Origin: Thioalkalivibrio sp.
Lineage (GTDB): Bacteria; Pseudomonadota; Gammaproteobacteria; Ectothiorhodospirales; Ectothiorhodospiraceae
Direction: 5' to 3'
Assembly: GCA_007133115.1 (NCBI GenBank)
Contig: SLNI01000178.1
Span: 1 to 31,276, forward strand
Length of the DNA: 31,276 bases
The position numbers and the translations under genes are program-made. A model generated the notes under the pieces. It saw only the letters and a list, made by a program, of their open reading frames with translations, was not told the DNA's origin and made no database searches. Shown here one piece after another: positions 16,326-24,617 of this stretch (position 1 is its first letter; every line of letters begins with the position of its first letter).

Positions 16326-17036
16326 TCAGTCTGCCAGTTGGCGCCAGCGGCAAGGTGCACCGGATGCCTCATCGAGGAGTTTCAACATCTCCATGTGCGC
16401 GGCCTCTTCGTCAGGGGAGGGCGCGATCACGCGCAGCGGCGCCGACGATCGCCACGTCTTCGTCACCACTTCGCTGTTTTCGGTGGCCGAACGGGCGGAC
16501 TCCAGCCGCAGAGACACCTGGCCACCGGTCATCAAAAGATAGACATCCGCCAGCAATTCCGCGTCGAGCACAGCGCCGTGGAGGGTACGGCTGGACGCAT
16601 CGACCTGATAACGCTTGCAGAGGGCATCCAGGGAATTCCGGCTTCCCGGATGTATCTGACGCGCAAGTTTCAGCGTATCCAGGACGCTGCAGACGTCTTC
16701 GATACGCCGGACGCGTGCCCCCGCCAGACCCAGTTCATGATTGATGAAACCGACGTCGAAGGCGGCATTGTGGATCACCAGCTCGGCGCCGGCGACGAAA
16801 TCCAGGAAGCGTTCGGCAATATCGGCGAAGCGTGGCTTGTCGCGCAGAAACACGTCGGTGATGCCGTGCACCTCGATCGCCCGAGGATCGATTTCGCGAT
16901 CCGGCTGAAGGTATTCATGCAGTCGTTCCCCGGTCACACGCCGGTTCACGATCTCCAGGCACCCGATTTCAATGATCCGGTGACCTTCCGAGGGTTCGAG
17001 GCCGGTGGTTTCGGTGTCGAGTACGATCTGTCGCAA
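16326..17036 (-). CDS. dnaQ: DNA polymerase III epsilon subunit (TTG start)
   Basis: DnaQ is the 3'-5' proofreading exonuclease of the replicative polymerase. The 236-residue product has ExoI DTETTG (Asp7, Glu9), ExoII with Asp94 in HNAAFD, and ExoIII-epsilon with His153 and Asp158 in LHGAVLDAELL, followed by the C-terminal tail that binds the alpha subunit. I start it at the TTG at 17036: AAGGAG lies 7 nt upstream and the product begins MRQIVLDTETTG, in register with E. coli (243 residues, GTG start). A longer frame to 17156 would overlap rnhA out of frame. The gap to rnhA is 17 nt, so methyltransferase-rnhA-dnaQ form one operon. Confidence 0.95.
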   Translation of the reverse strand: MRQIVLDTETTGLEPSEGHRIIEIGCLEIVNRRVTGERLHEYLQPDREIDPRAIEVHGITDVFLRDKPRFADIAERFLDFVAGAELVIHNAAFDVGFINHELGLAGARVRRIEDVCSVLDTLKLARQIHPGSRNSLDALCKRYQVDASSRTLHGAVLDAELLADVYLLMTGGQVSLRLESARSATENSEVVTKTWRSSAPLRVIAPSPDEEAAHMEMLKLLDEASGAPCRWRQLAD

Positions 17037-17053
17037 ATCCGGACTCCTTGGGC

Positions 17054-17509
17054 TCAGGTCGATGATCTGGCCAGCAGTTGGTCGATCGCCTGGTTTGCCA
17101 GACGATCGGCCCGTTCGTTTTCCGGATGCCCACTGTGGCCCCGGACCCAGAACCAATCCACCCGGTGTGCCCGGGTCAACGCGTCGAGCTGCTCCCAGAG
17201 ATCCTGGTTCTTGACCGGCTGGCCGCTGGACGCCCGCCAGCCTCGGCGCTTCCAGCCCGGAAGCCAGGCGGTGATGCCCTGCTTGACGTATTGTGAGTCG
17301 GTCACCAACTCAACCGAGCAAGGCCTTTTCAGGGACCGAAGAGCTTCAATCGCGGCCGTGAGTTCCATGCGGTTGTTCGTGGTCTCCGACTCGGCTCCAT
17401 TGAGTTCCCGCTCCCGGCCGCGATAGCGCAGGATCGCACCCCAACCACCCGGGCCGGGATTCCCGCGGCAAGCGCCGTCGGTGAAGATCTCGACGGTATC
17501 GACACTCAC
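17054..17509 (-). CDS. rnhA: ribonuclease HI
   Basis: RNase HI cleaves the RNA strand of RNA-DNA hybrids. The 151-residue protein keeps the four catalytic acids: Asp11 in [14 protein letters not shown], Glu49 in NNRMELTAA, Asp71 in VTDSQYV and Asp135 in [11 protein letters not shown] prefer the GTG at 17509 because it overlaps the upstream stop codon as GTGA, a standard coupling junction; a GTG at 17515 would add two residues. The neighbouring methyltransferase and dnaQ on the same strand match the conserved gammaproteobacterial order, although in E. coli rnhA and dnaQ are divergent. Confidence 0.95.
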   Translation of the reverse strand: MSVDTVEIFTDGACRGNPGPGGWGAILRYRGRERELNGAESETTNNRMELTAAIEALRSLKRPCSVELVTDSQYVKQGITAWLPGWKRRGWRASSGQPVKNQDLWEQLDALTRAHRVDWFWVRGHSGHPENERADRLANQAIDQLLARSST

Positions 17510-18228
17510 GCCCACTGCGACCCCGCCGGTGCACGCACCGGCATGCGCAGCGAACGCCAGCGCCGGCTCGGGGAGAGCGGTAGGGCGTCTCGGCGCTGCG
17601 CCACGGTGAGGACACAGGTGCCCAGAACCGGCAGCCAGGGCGCCCCCAGGCGATCCACTCTCGCCAGCGCCCGGTACCAGCCGGGCGGCAGGCGACTCGA
17701 GAGCAGGCTCAGAGCAGGCTGGCGGCGGACGCTCAGACCCGCCTGCTGGACCCAGCGACGATGCAGGCCCCGCTGCAGGCCCACCGGGAACGGGGCACCC
17801 CGCTTCGCACCCCGTGCCGGCGGACAGACGCCGGATTCCAACAGAAACAGCCGACCCTCCGGCGCCAGCACGCGAGCCGCTTCCGCAATCACGCGCTCGG
17901 CCTGCTCCGGATCCCTGCAGGCATGGGCAAGGATCACGCAGGAAAAGCTCTCAGCGGGCAATGGCAGTCGATGGTCCTCGGCACGCAGTTCGGCCGCTTC
18001 CGAGCCCACTCGGACGGTCCACACGGACCCGAACCGATCCTTCGACACCAGACTCACCGGGGACACCTCGAGCAAGGCATCGCCGAAATGCAGGACACAG
18101 TGCGTCGCGATCTCGCGGACCAGGGCCTCGAGAACATGCTGACCCTGGGGGCCGGCATACCAGCGACGCAGGCAACTCACGCGGCCGGTTTGTTCAAACG
18201 CATTCTCTGGACTATCCTTCAGGCCCAT
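17506..18228 (-). CDS. class I SAM-dependent methyltransferase, YafS-like
   Basis: A 240-residue protein with a weak Rossmann methyltransferase pattern: an N-terminal [17 protein letters not shown] segment, [13 protein letters not shown] where motif I would be (without the usual GxGxG), an acidic/hydrophobic [17 protein letters not shown] (motif post-II) and [17 protein letters not shown] (motif III). This fits YafS-type proteins, which lie beside rnhA in E. coli; the substrate is unknown. I use the ATG at 18228, which overlaps the divergent mltD ATG in the palindrome CATG; a GTG at 18180 is an alternative. The stop overlaps the rnhA start as GTGA. The longer frame to 18486 would run antisense through the mltD signal peptide and is rejected. 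Confidence 0.8.
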   Translation of the reverse strand: MGLKDSPENAFEQTGRVSCLRRWYAGPQGQHVLEALVREIATHCVLHFGDALLEVSPVSLVSKDRFGSVWTVRVGSEAAELRAEDHRLPLPAESFSCVILAHACRDPEQAERVIAEAARVLAPEGRLFLLESGVCPPARGAKRGAPFPVGLQRGLHRRWVQQAGLSVRRQPALSLLSSRLPPGWYRALARVDRLGAPWLPVLGTCVLTVAQRRDALPLSPSRRWRSLRMPVRAPAGSQWA

Positions 18229-19804
18229 GATTACTCGACTTGTTCCTGTGTCCGTAGCACTTGCAGCTGCCCTACTCGTGGGGACCGGCTGCAGCATTCG
18301 CGATTCCGGCAAAACCATCGACGCCAGCGGTTCCGCAGATCGGGGGACCGAGATCACGTCGAGATCCCGGTCCCGCAGTGAAGAGAGTCTATCGCGAGAT
18401 GCCCGGCGCGCGCTGCGCGAGACGGCTGCGCGCGCCCAGGATGCGCCGGATATCTGGAGTCGGGCGCGTCTGGGTTTCGCGTTCACCGACGATCTCGGGC
18501 ACCCCCGTTTGCAACCCTTCGTGCAGCACTATCGTCTCAATCCAAACATCATCCGGGTTTCCTCGGAACGTGCGGAGCCCTTTGCCTATTTTATTCTCAC
18601 CGAAATCGAGCGCCGCGGCCTACCCGGCGAACTCCTGCTGCTGCCGATCGTCGAGAGCGGCTACGCCGCCGAGGCCACTTCCAGCGGCCAAGCGGCGGGG
18701 ATCTGGCAGTTCATTCCCAGCACAGGGACGTATTACGGGCTCACCCAGGACAGCTGGTACGACGGCCGCAGGGACGTATACCAGTCCACCCACGCCGCGC
18801 TGGATTACCTGGAACGCCTGCACGCCCGCTTCGGAGACTGGTACCTCGCCCTCGCGGCCTACAACTTCGGTCAGGGTAATGTCGCCCGGGCCATTGCCGC
18901 AAACGCCGAGGCCGGAAGGCCGACCGACTACTGGAGCCTTCAACTCTCGAGCGAGGCGATGGACTACGTTCCGCGACTGCTCGCACTGCGGGCATTGTTC
19001 GACCAGCCGGCCCGGTACAACCTGACCCTGCCGGTGATCGCCAACCGACCTTACCTCGAACCGGTACAGCTTGGCCGGCAGGCGGACCTCGAATACGTGG
19101 CCGAACTCGCGCGGATCGAGGCGCGGGAGATCCTCCGGTTGAATCCGGGCTACCGTCGCAGTGTCACCCACCCCCATGGCGCCCAGCATCTGCTTCTTCC
19201 GGCCCCAGCCGCGCAGCGATTGCAGACGGCCCTCAGCCAGCGTGGGGCCGATCACCCGCTGGTGCGCTACACGGATTACCAGGTCCGCCGCGGTGACACC
19301 CTTGGACAGATCGCGCAACGCCACGGCGTATCGGTGGCCGAACTGCGTGGCACGAACCGGCTGAATGGCGACCTGATCGGGGTGGGCCAGACGCTGCGCA
19401 TCCCCACCTCGGGCTGGAGCGGAGGTCTGGTGGCCGCCTCCGCCCCGGCGGCTCCGCTCCCGCGCGAATACACCGTGCAGGCCGGTGACAGCCTCTGGGG
19501 TATCGGCCGGCGCCACGCGATCGACGTCGCCGCCCTGCGTGCGCAGAACGGACTCGCAGCCGATACCGTCCTCCAGCCCGGCCAGGTGCTGCGCCTCCCC
19601 GGTGTGACCGCCAACGTCGCCGGGGCCAGCACCCAGCGCATGCAGTACCGCATCCGGCCCGGTGACTCGCTGAACGCGATCTCACGCCGCTTTCGGGTTG
19701 AGATCGGCGACGTGCAGCGATGGAACTCGCTGGACGGTCACCAGATCCGCGCCGGAGACACCCTGACGCTTTACGTGGCCGCCAATCTCGCGACCGGTAG
19801 CTGA
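18227..19804 (+). CDS. mltD: membrane-bound lytic murein transglycosylase D
   Basis: MltD cleaves glycan strands of peptidoglycan. The 525-residue protein starts with a signal peptide and a lipoprotein-type site VGTGC (Cys22; Gly at -3 is not ideal). The SLT domain (about 130-265) has catalytic Glu143 in PIVESGY, then AAGIWQFIPSTGTYYGL and ALAAYNFGQGNV. Three LysM peptidoglycan-binding repeats follow at about 350-393, 414-457 and 472-516; E. coli MltD has two. The ATG at 18227 shares CATG with the divergent methyltransferase start, so its promoter must lie inside that gene's coding sequence. In E. coli gloB sits beside mltD; it is absent here. Confidence 0.95.
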   Translation: MITRLVPVSVALAAALLVGTGCSIRDSGKTIDASGSADRGTEITSRSRSRSEESLSRDARRALRETAARAQDAPDIWSRARLGFAFTDDLGHPRLQPFVQHYRLNPNIIRVSSERAEPFAYFILTEIERRGLPGELLLLPIVESGYAAEATSSGQAAGIWQFIPSTGTYYGLTQDSWYDGRRDVYQSTHAALDYLERLHARFGDWYLALAAYNFGQGNVARAIAANAEAGRPTDYWSLQLSSEAMDYVPRLLALRALFDQPARYNLTLPVIANRPYLEPVQLGRQADLEYVAELARIEAREILRLNPGYRRSVTHPHGAQHLLLPAPAAQRLQTALSQRGADHPLVRYTDYQVRRGDTLGQIAQRHGVSVAELRGTNRLNGDLIGVGQTLRIPTSGWSGGLVAASAPAAPLPREYTVQAGDSLWGIGRRHAIDVAALRAQNGLAADTVLQPGQVLRLPGVTANVAGASTQRMQYRIRPGDSLNAISRRFRVEIGDVQRWNSLDGHQIRAGDTLTLYVAANLATGS

Positions 19805-19848
19805 CGCAGGATCCGGATCCACCCGCCCCCTCGACGCTTCCGCAACCC

Positions 19849-19868
19849 TCCGTTTCGGATACAACGGA
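19849..19868 (+). other. small stem-loop downstream of mltD
   Basis: TCCGTT (19849-19854) pairs with AACGGA (19863-19868) around an 8-nt loop. It is the first of three inverted repeats in the 166-bp gap after mltD. Confidence 0.4.
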
Positions 19869-19870
19869 AC

Positions 19871-19907
19871 CAGGGGCATTTCACCCCCTGTGTCCCCGGG
19901 GGGTGAA
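19871..19907 (+). terminator. overlapping stem-loops between mltD and the small exported protein gene
   Basis: TTCACCCCC (19880-19888) pairs perfectly with GGGGGTGAA (19899-19907) around a 10-nt loop. A competing stem, CAGGGG (19871-19876) with CCCCTG (19885-19890), uses part of the same sequence, so only one can form at a time. No strong T-run follows. It may end mltD transcription or act in the leader of the next gene. Confidence 0.5.
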
Positions 19908-19970
19908 GTTCAGTTCCCATTCAAGCAAGGCGCGTATCCTGAGGTAACTCGAACCGTCAGGAGAACCACG

Positions 19971-20360
19971 ATGCGCAGCCTGTACCTGTTTCCCGCACTT
20001 CTTCTGATCTCGGCGTCCGTGCTCGCACAGCCGCCCGCCCACGCACCGGCCCATGGTGTCCGGGGCGGTGGTGGGCCCATTCAGGAGCAGGTACGGCCGG
20101 ACAGCCACGACGATGTGATCCGGCAGATCTTCGGGCGCCACGAGGCGGTGCGGGGCGACGCGCTGCCACCTGGAATACGCAAGAACCTCGCACGAGGCAA
20201 GCCGCTACCGCCAGGCCTCGCCCGCCGCGTGGGCGGCCCGCTGGCCGAGGATCTGCCTCACTACCCGGGATACGACTGGTACCTGGCGGGAGACGATGCG
20301 TTGCTGGTCGACACCTACACCCGGATGATCGTGGACGTCATCGACCGCGTGCTGCGCTAA
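19971..20360 (+). CDS. small exported protein, RcnB/CigR-like
   Basis: A 129-residue protein with a clear cleavable signal peptide (MRSLYLFPALLLISASVLAQ, cleavage near Ala19-Gln20), then a Pro/His/Gly-rich stretch, the repeated motif LPPGIRKNLARGKPLPPGLARR and a C-terminal GYDWYLAGDDALLVDTYTRMIVDVI. The pair of LPPG repeats and the GDD-LLVD ending resemble the RcnB / anti-virulence regulator CigR families of small periplasmic proteins; function is otherwise unknown. The ATG at 19971 has an AGGAG 7 nt upstream, so the longer frame from 19890 is not used. It stands alone between mltD and the convergent ABC transporter operon. Confidence 0.75.
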   Translation: MRSLYLFPALLLISASVLAQPPAHAPAHGVRGGGGPIQEQVRPDSHDDVIRQIFGRHEAVRGDALPPGIRKNLARGKPLPPGLARRVGGPLAEDLPHYPGYDWYLAGDDALLVDTYTRMIVDVIDRVLR

Positions 20361-20388
20361 CGAAGGCCTGCGCGGGACGGTGGGGCGT

Positions 20389-22032
20389 TCAACCCTGCCC
20401 GGGAGCGGCCGCCCCACCGAGGTGATCCGCCACGCGGGGCACGGCCGAGAGCAGGCGCCGAGTGTACTCGGCCTTTGGACGCGCAATGACCTCGGCGGTG
20501 GCGCCAATCTCCTCCATCCGCCCGTCCTTCATCACCAGCATCCGGTCGGACAGGTACTCGACGACACCCATGTTGTGGGTGATGAACAACAGCGCCAACT
20601 GCCGCTCTGCGCGCAGACGCCCCAGAATCTGCAGGATCTCCGCCTGGACCGACACGTCCAGCGCACTGGTCACCTCGTCGCAGACGATGATGTCGGGGTC
20701 CAGCACCAGAGCGCGCGCGATGCCGATACGCTGGCGCTGGCCACCGGAGAACTCGTGCGGGTAGCGCCACAGCGTGTCCGGGGGCAGCGCCACCTGCTCC
20801 AGCACCTTGCGCGCCCGCTCCACCCGTTCGTCGTGATCGGCCCCGATATCGTGGGCCGCCATTGGTTCGGTCAGCGTGGTCAGGATCGTCAGGCGCGGGT
20901 TCAGCGAGGAGGCCGGGTCCTGGAACACCACCTGCAGGTGCCGGCGGACCTTGCGCAGGGACTTGCGATCCAGCGTCTCCATCGCCTGCCCGTGATAGCG
21001 CACCGAGCCTCCGGTCGGTTTGATCAAGCGCAGGACCGCGCGTCCCAGCGTGGTCTTGCCCGAACCGGACTCGCCGACCACCGCCAGCACCTCCCCGGCG
21101 GAGAGATCGAAGCTCACGTCCTCAACCGCCCGGATATAGTCCACCGGACGGCGCAGCAGGCCCTTCAGCACGGGGAAATGCACCTGCAGGCCCTGCACCT
21201 CGAGCAACGTTCCCCGAGTCCCACCCGGCACCGGGGGCAGCGGCGGCAGGTTCTCCGGTAGTGCGCGGATCAACTGCCGGGTGTAGTCGTGACCCGGGCT
21301 CCTGATTACGGTCCGCGCCGCGCCCTGCTCCACCAGTTTCCCTCGGTGCATCACCGCCACCCGGTCGCCGACCTGGGCGACCACGCCGAAATCGTGGGTG
21401 ATCAGCAGAACCGACATGCCGTTCTTCTCGCGCTGCCGATCGATCAGTTTCAGGATCTCGGCCTGGATGGTCACGTCCAGGGCTGTCGTCGGCTCGTCCG
21501 CGATCAGCAGATCCGGCTCGGCCACCAACGCCATCGCAATCATCACCCGCTGGCGCTGCCCCCCGGAAAGCTTGTGCGGGAACTCGTCGAAGCGGCGCTC
21601 CGGATCCGGCAACTGAACCTCGCCCAGCACTTCCAGGGTGCGTCTGCGGGCCGCGTCGGCGTCCAGTTCCGGCCGGTGCAGCCGCAGCACCTCCATGATC
21701 TGCTGACCCACCGTCCAGACCGGATTCAGCGAAGTCATGGGTTCCTGAAAGATCATGCCGATCCGATCGCCGCGCACGCCTTCCATGCCGGGTTCGTCCA
21801 GGGTGAGCAGGTCCTGCGTCCCACCCTGCCCTTTCAGCCAGACCTGGCCCGAGGGCGGCAGGAAACCGCGGTCGAGAATGCGCATGATCGCCAGCGCCGT
21901 GAGCGATTTTCCGGAGCCGGATTCACCGACCAGGCAGAACAGTTCGCCGCGCCCGATCGCGAAGCTCACACCCTCGACCAGGGGCTGCTCCTGATGCCGC
22001 AACCGGATCGTGAGGTCCTGGACGCGCAGCAT
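20389..22032 (-). CDS. oligopeptide-type ABC transporter, double ATP-binding subunit (YejF-like)
   Basis: A 547-residue protein with two complete ABC ATPase domains in tandem, as in YejF. Domain 1 has Walker A GESGSGKS at 36-43, signature LSGGQ at 155-159 and Walker B ending in Asp179-Glu180. Domain 2 has Walker A GESGSGKT at 320-327, FSGGQ at 438-442 and Walker B ending in Asp452-Glu453. Both sites look catalytically competent. A proline-rich linker (about 259-270) joins them. It is the last gene of the four-gene operon and starts one base after the upstream permease stop codon. The related YejABEF system takes up peptides and microcin C; the substrate here is unknown. Confidence 0.93.
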   Translation of the reverse strand: MLRVQDLTIRLRHQEQPLVEGVSFAIGRGELFCLVGESGSGKSLTALAIMRILDRGFLPPSGQVWLKGQGGTQDLLTLDEPGMEGVRGDRIGMIFQEPMTSLNPVWTVGQQIMEVLRLHRPELDADAARRRTLEVLGEVQLPDPERRFDEFPHKLSGGQRQRVMIAMALVAEPDLLIADEPTTALDVTIQAEILKLIDRQREKNGMSVLLITHDFGVVAQVGDRVAVMHRGKLVEQGAARTVIRSPGHDYTRQLIRALPENLPPLPPVPGGTRGTLLEVQGLQVHFPVLKGLLRRPVDYIRAVEDVSFDLSAGEVLAVVGESGSGKTTLGRAVLRLIKPTGGSVRYHGQAMETLDRKSLRKVRRHLQVVFQDPASSLNPRLTILTTLTEPMAAHDIGADHDERVERARKVLEQVALPPDTLWRYPHEFSGGQRQRIGIARALVLDPDIIVCDEVTSALDVSVQAEILQILGRLRAERQLALLFITHNMGVVEYLSDRMLVMKDGRMEEIGATAEVIARPKAEYTRRLLSAVPRVADHLGGAAAPGQG

Positions 22033-22033
22033 C

Positions 22034-23230
22034 TCAGGCCGCCGCCTTCAGCGGGGGTGCCGACTTGCCCGACTGCGAGTGTGGATCCACGGCATCCCGC
22101 AACGCTTCGCCGATGAGGTTGTACGCGAATACGGTCAGGAAGATCGCACCGCCCGGGAACGCCGCCATCCACCAGTTGAATGTGGAGCTCTGGACCGCCT
22201 GGTTCAGCATCTGACCCCAGGAAGGGTCATCGACCAGACCGAGGCCCAGGAACGACAGCGTCGCCTCCGCCAGGATCGCAGACGCCACCCCGAAACTGGC
22301 TGCCACCAGAATCGGCGCCATCCCGTTGGGCAGCATGTGTCGGAACAGGATGGAGGGCAGCGAGAGGCCGCTCGCGATCGCGCCCTGCACGAAATCCTGC
22401 TGGCGCAGGCGCAGGAACTCCGCGCGCACATAACGCGCGTACCCGGACCAGCTGGTCAGACCGATGATCAGCATCATCAGGTACAGCGAGCGGCCGAAGA
22501 AGGCCACGAAGGTCAGCAGGAGAAACAGGGTCGGGATCGCCTCGAAGATCTCTACGATACGCATACCGATCATGTCCACGATGCCCGAGAAGTAGCCCAT
22601 CAAACCGCCCAGAATCACACCGATGACCAGGGCAATTCCGGTCGCGATGAAGCCGATGGACAGGGCGATCCGGGTCGCGTGGATCATGCGCGAGAGCACG
22701 TCCGCCCCGTTCTCGTCGGTCCCGAACCAGTGCAGCCGTTGGGTGCTGGAGCGTGGCGACTCCAGGCCGGTGTCGGCATAGTCGCGCAGGTAGTCTTTCG
22801 CGGAGTAGGGAATCGGCGCCCGGATCACCCGCTGGTATTCGCCCAGAGCTTCGGCTTCGCGATACTGCTCGTAGACCACCAGGGCGGGCGGCGAAACCAG
22901 CATCAGCGACAGCATGCCGATCAGCACGAGACCGCCCAGCCAGAGCAGGAAGCGCAACAGCCGTGCACCCGGCGAAAAGAACAGGACCAGCGCCAGAAAC
23001 AAGGCCCCGAGCAAGGTGGCGTCTGCGGGTGTGAGGTACGTCAACATCGGGCTGTGCCAGCCGTCGGCACTCTGGATCAGCAGGGGGTGCGTGTTGGCCA
23101 GCAGCGGCGCAAAGACGGCCACCAGCGTCAGGAGGGCGATCCAGGCGAGTCCAAGCCGTGCACCCCAGTGCAGCAACAGCTCGCCCAGAATGCGCCGGCT
23201 CCACGATGGGCTGTGCGGATGCTCAGTCAT
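22034..23230 (-). CDS. oligopeptide-type ABC transporter permease, DppC/YejE-like with insertion
   Basis: A 398-residue inner membrane permease. The family motif HWFGTDENGADVLSR (167-181), the following helices and the EAA loop (GAIASGLSLPSILFRHMLPN) are standard. Between the first helix (about 25-44) and that motif lies an insertion of about 100 residues, with two extra hydrophobic segments near 70-87 and 92-115 and a polar stretch to 165. Typical DppC/YejE proteins are 300-340 residues. The start ATG overlaps the upstream permease stop by 8 nt, and the ATPase gene starts one base after its stop, so the operon is tightly coupled. Confidence 0.92.
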   Translation of the reverse strand: MTEHPHSPSWSRRILGELLLHWGARLGLAWIALLTLVAVFAPLLANTHPLLIQSADGWHSPMLTYLTPADATLLGALFLALVLFFSPGARLLRFLLWLGGLVLIGMLSLMLVSPPALVVYEQYREAEALGEYQRVIRAPIPYSAKDYLRDYADTGLESPRSSTQRLHWFGTDENGADVLSRMIHATRIALSIGFIATGIALVIGVILGGLMGYFSGIVDMIGMRIVEIFEAIPTLFLLLTFVAFFGRSLYLMMLIIGLTSWSGYARYVRAEFLRLRQQDFVQGAIASGLSLPSILFRHMLPNGMAPILVAASFGVASAILAEATLSFLGLGLVDDPSWGQMLNQAVQSSTFNWWMAAFPGGAIFLTVFAYNLIGEALRDAVDPHSQSGKSAPPLKAAA

Positions 23231-24605
23231 AGCTCACCCGTGGATCCACAATGGCGTAGGCGAGGTCGGCAAGGAGGTATCCGACCAGGGTCAACAGACC
23301 GCTGATCAACGTGATCGACAGCACCAGCTCCCGGTCACGGGTCTGCACCGCTTCAACCGCGAGTTTGCCCATACCCTCGATACTGAAAATGGCCTCGACG
23401 ATCACCGACCCCGCGAGCAGCGATGGCAACAACGTGGCGGACACCGTGATCAGCGGCAGCAGGCTGTTGCGGAACACGTGACGCCAAAGTACATCGCGCT
23501 CGCCGACGCCCTTGGCACGCGCCGTACGGGCGTAGTCGGAGGTCAGGTTTTCCAGAACGGCCGAGCGGGAAAGCTTCGCCAGGAACGCCAGTCCACCGTA
23601 GGACAGACAGATCACGGGCAGCACCAGATGCCACATCCGGTCCAGCAGGAATCCCGAAACGACGCTTCCGGGGAACAGCCAGCCCGCCGTCTTGAGGCCG
23701 ATCAGCATCCCGGCAAACCCGAACATGCAGATTCGCAGCGCGAGCCACTCGGAGCGCCCGAGCAATGCACCGATCCCGGCACCGAGGACCCCGCCGAACA
23801 CCAGCCCGGCAAGGGATCCTACGGCATCGAGATCCTGCACCATCGCGAACCCGGCCCAGCCGCCCAGCAACAGCCCGGCCCCGGTGCGCAACGAGCGCCC
23901 GGCACGAACCGAGAACACCACGAAAGCCGCTGCCGCCAGAAAACCCAGCGCCAGCAACGCCGGCAGCGCCCACCAGAATTCCGCCTGCGGCAAAAACGGC
24001 ATATCCAGTGCCGCGCGCCGACTCAGACCGCCCGTGGGAAACCACTGCCAGAACTGGTCGGAAGCCAGAAAACCGATCATCAGCACACCGGCGAGCATCG
24101 TCGGCACGGACCACAGGCCGAGCAACACCACTCCGGCCTGGGTATCGAACGCCTGCCCCCGCTGGGTGGCTGCGCGCACGCCAACCGCAATGGCGACGAC
24201 GTAGATCAGCGGGATCGATAGCACATTCAGCAAAAGCGTGATCGGCAGCCGCTCGGAGATCAGGTCGGTCACGGGCCGGCCGTAGCGGAAGCTGATGCCG
24301 AGATCGGGAGTCTTGAACATCGGCCAACCGGTCAGGGAACCGGTATCGTCCTGCGCGAAGCCCACCGGGGAAATGTGGTTCAACCACCGGCCGAACTGAA
24401 CGGGTGCCGGCTGATCGAGCCCGTAGAGCCGATTGTAATAGTCCTCCAGGGCCTTCTTTGCCTGAGGCTCGAGGTTCTGCCCCTCGACCAGCGACAGTGC
24501 ACTGATGCCCCCTGGAGCCGCCGCCATGACCACGAACACCACGACCGTGATGCCAAGGAGAGTCGGCACCATCAAAAGCAGGCGCCGCAGGATGTAGGTG
24601 ATCAT
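23223..24605 (-). CDS. oligopeptide-type ABC transporter permease, DppB/YejB-like with insertion
   Basis: A 460-residue inner membrane permease. The N-terminus (ITYILRRLLLMVPTLLGIT), the SVPTMLAGVLMIGFL segment and the C-terminal part with HLVLP, SRSAVLENLTSDYARTARAKG (the EAA loop) and FSIEGMGKL are typical of DppB/YejB. About 130 residues (195-325) are inserted between WFPTGGL and HLVLP, containing some four extra hydrophobic segments (near 211-233, 242-256, 263-283, 288-304). Family members are usually 310-365 residues. It starts 12 nt after the binding-protein gene and its stop overlaps the next permease start by 8 nt. Confidence 0.92.
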   Translation of the reverse strand: MITYILRRLLLMVPTLLGITVVVFVVMAAAPGGISALSLVEGQNLEPQAKKALEDYYNRLYGLDQPAPVQFGRWLNHISPVGFAQDDTGSLTGWPMFKTPDLGISFRYGRPVTDLISERLPITLLLNVLSIPLIYVVAIAVGVRAATQRGQAFDTQAGVVLLGLWSVPTMLAGVLMIGFLASDQFWQWFPTGGLSRRAALDMPFLPQAEFWWALPALLALGFLAAAAFVVFSVRAGRSLRTGAGLLLGGWAGFAMVQDLDAVGSLAGLVFGGVLGAGIGALLGRSEWLALRICMFGFAGMLIGLKTAGWLFPGSVVSGFLLDRMWHLVLPVICLSYGGLAFLAKLSRSAVLENLTSDYARTARAKGVGERDVLWRHVFRNSLLPLITVSATLLPSLLAGSVIVEAIFSIEGMGKLAVEAVQTRDRELVLSITLISGLLTLVGYLLADLAYAIVDPRVSYD

Positions 24606-24617
24606 CGCAGGAAACCG

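Noticed and set aside
19808..19819. Perfect 12-bp palindrome GGATCCGGATCC after mltD
   Set aside because: It is a tandem of a short palindromic hexamer, without a loop or partner site, and can occur by chance in GC-rich DNA.
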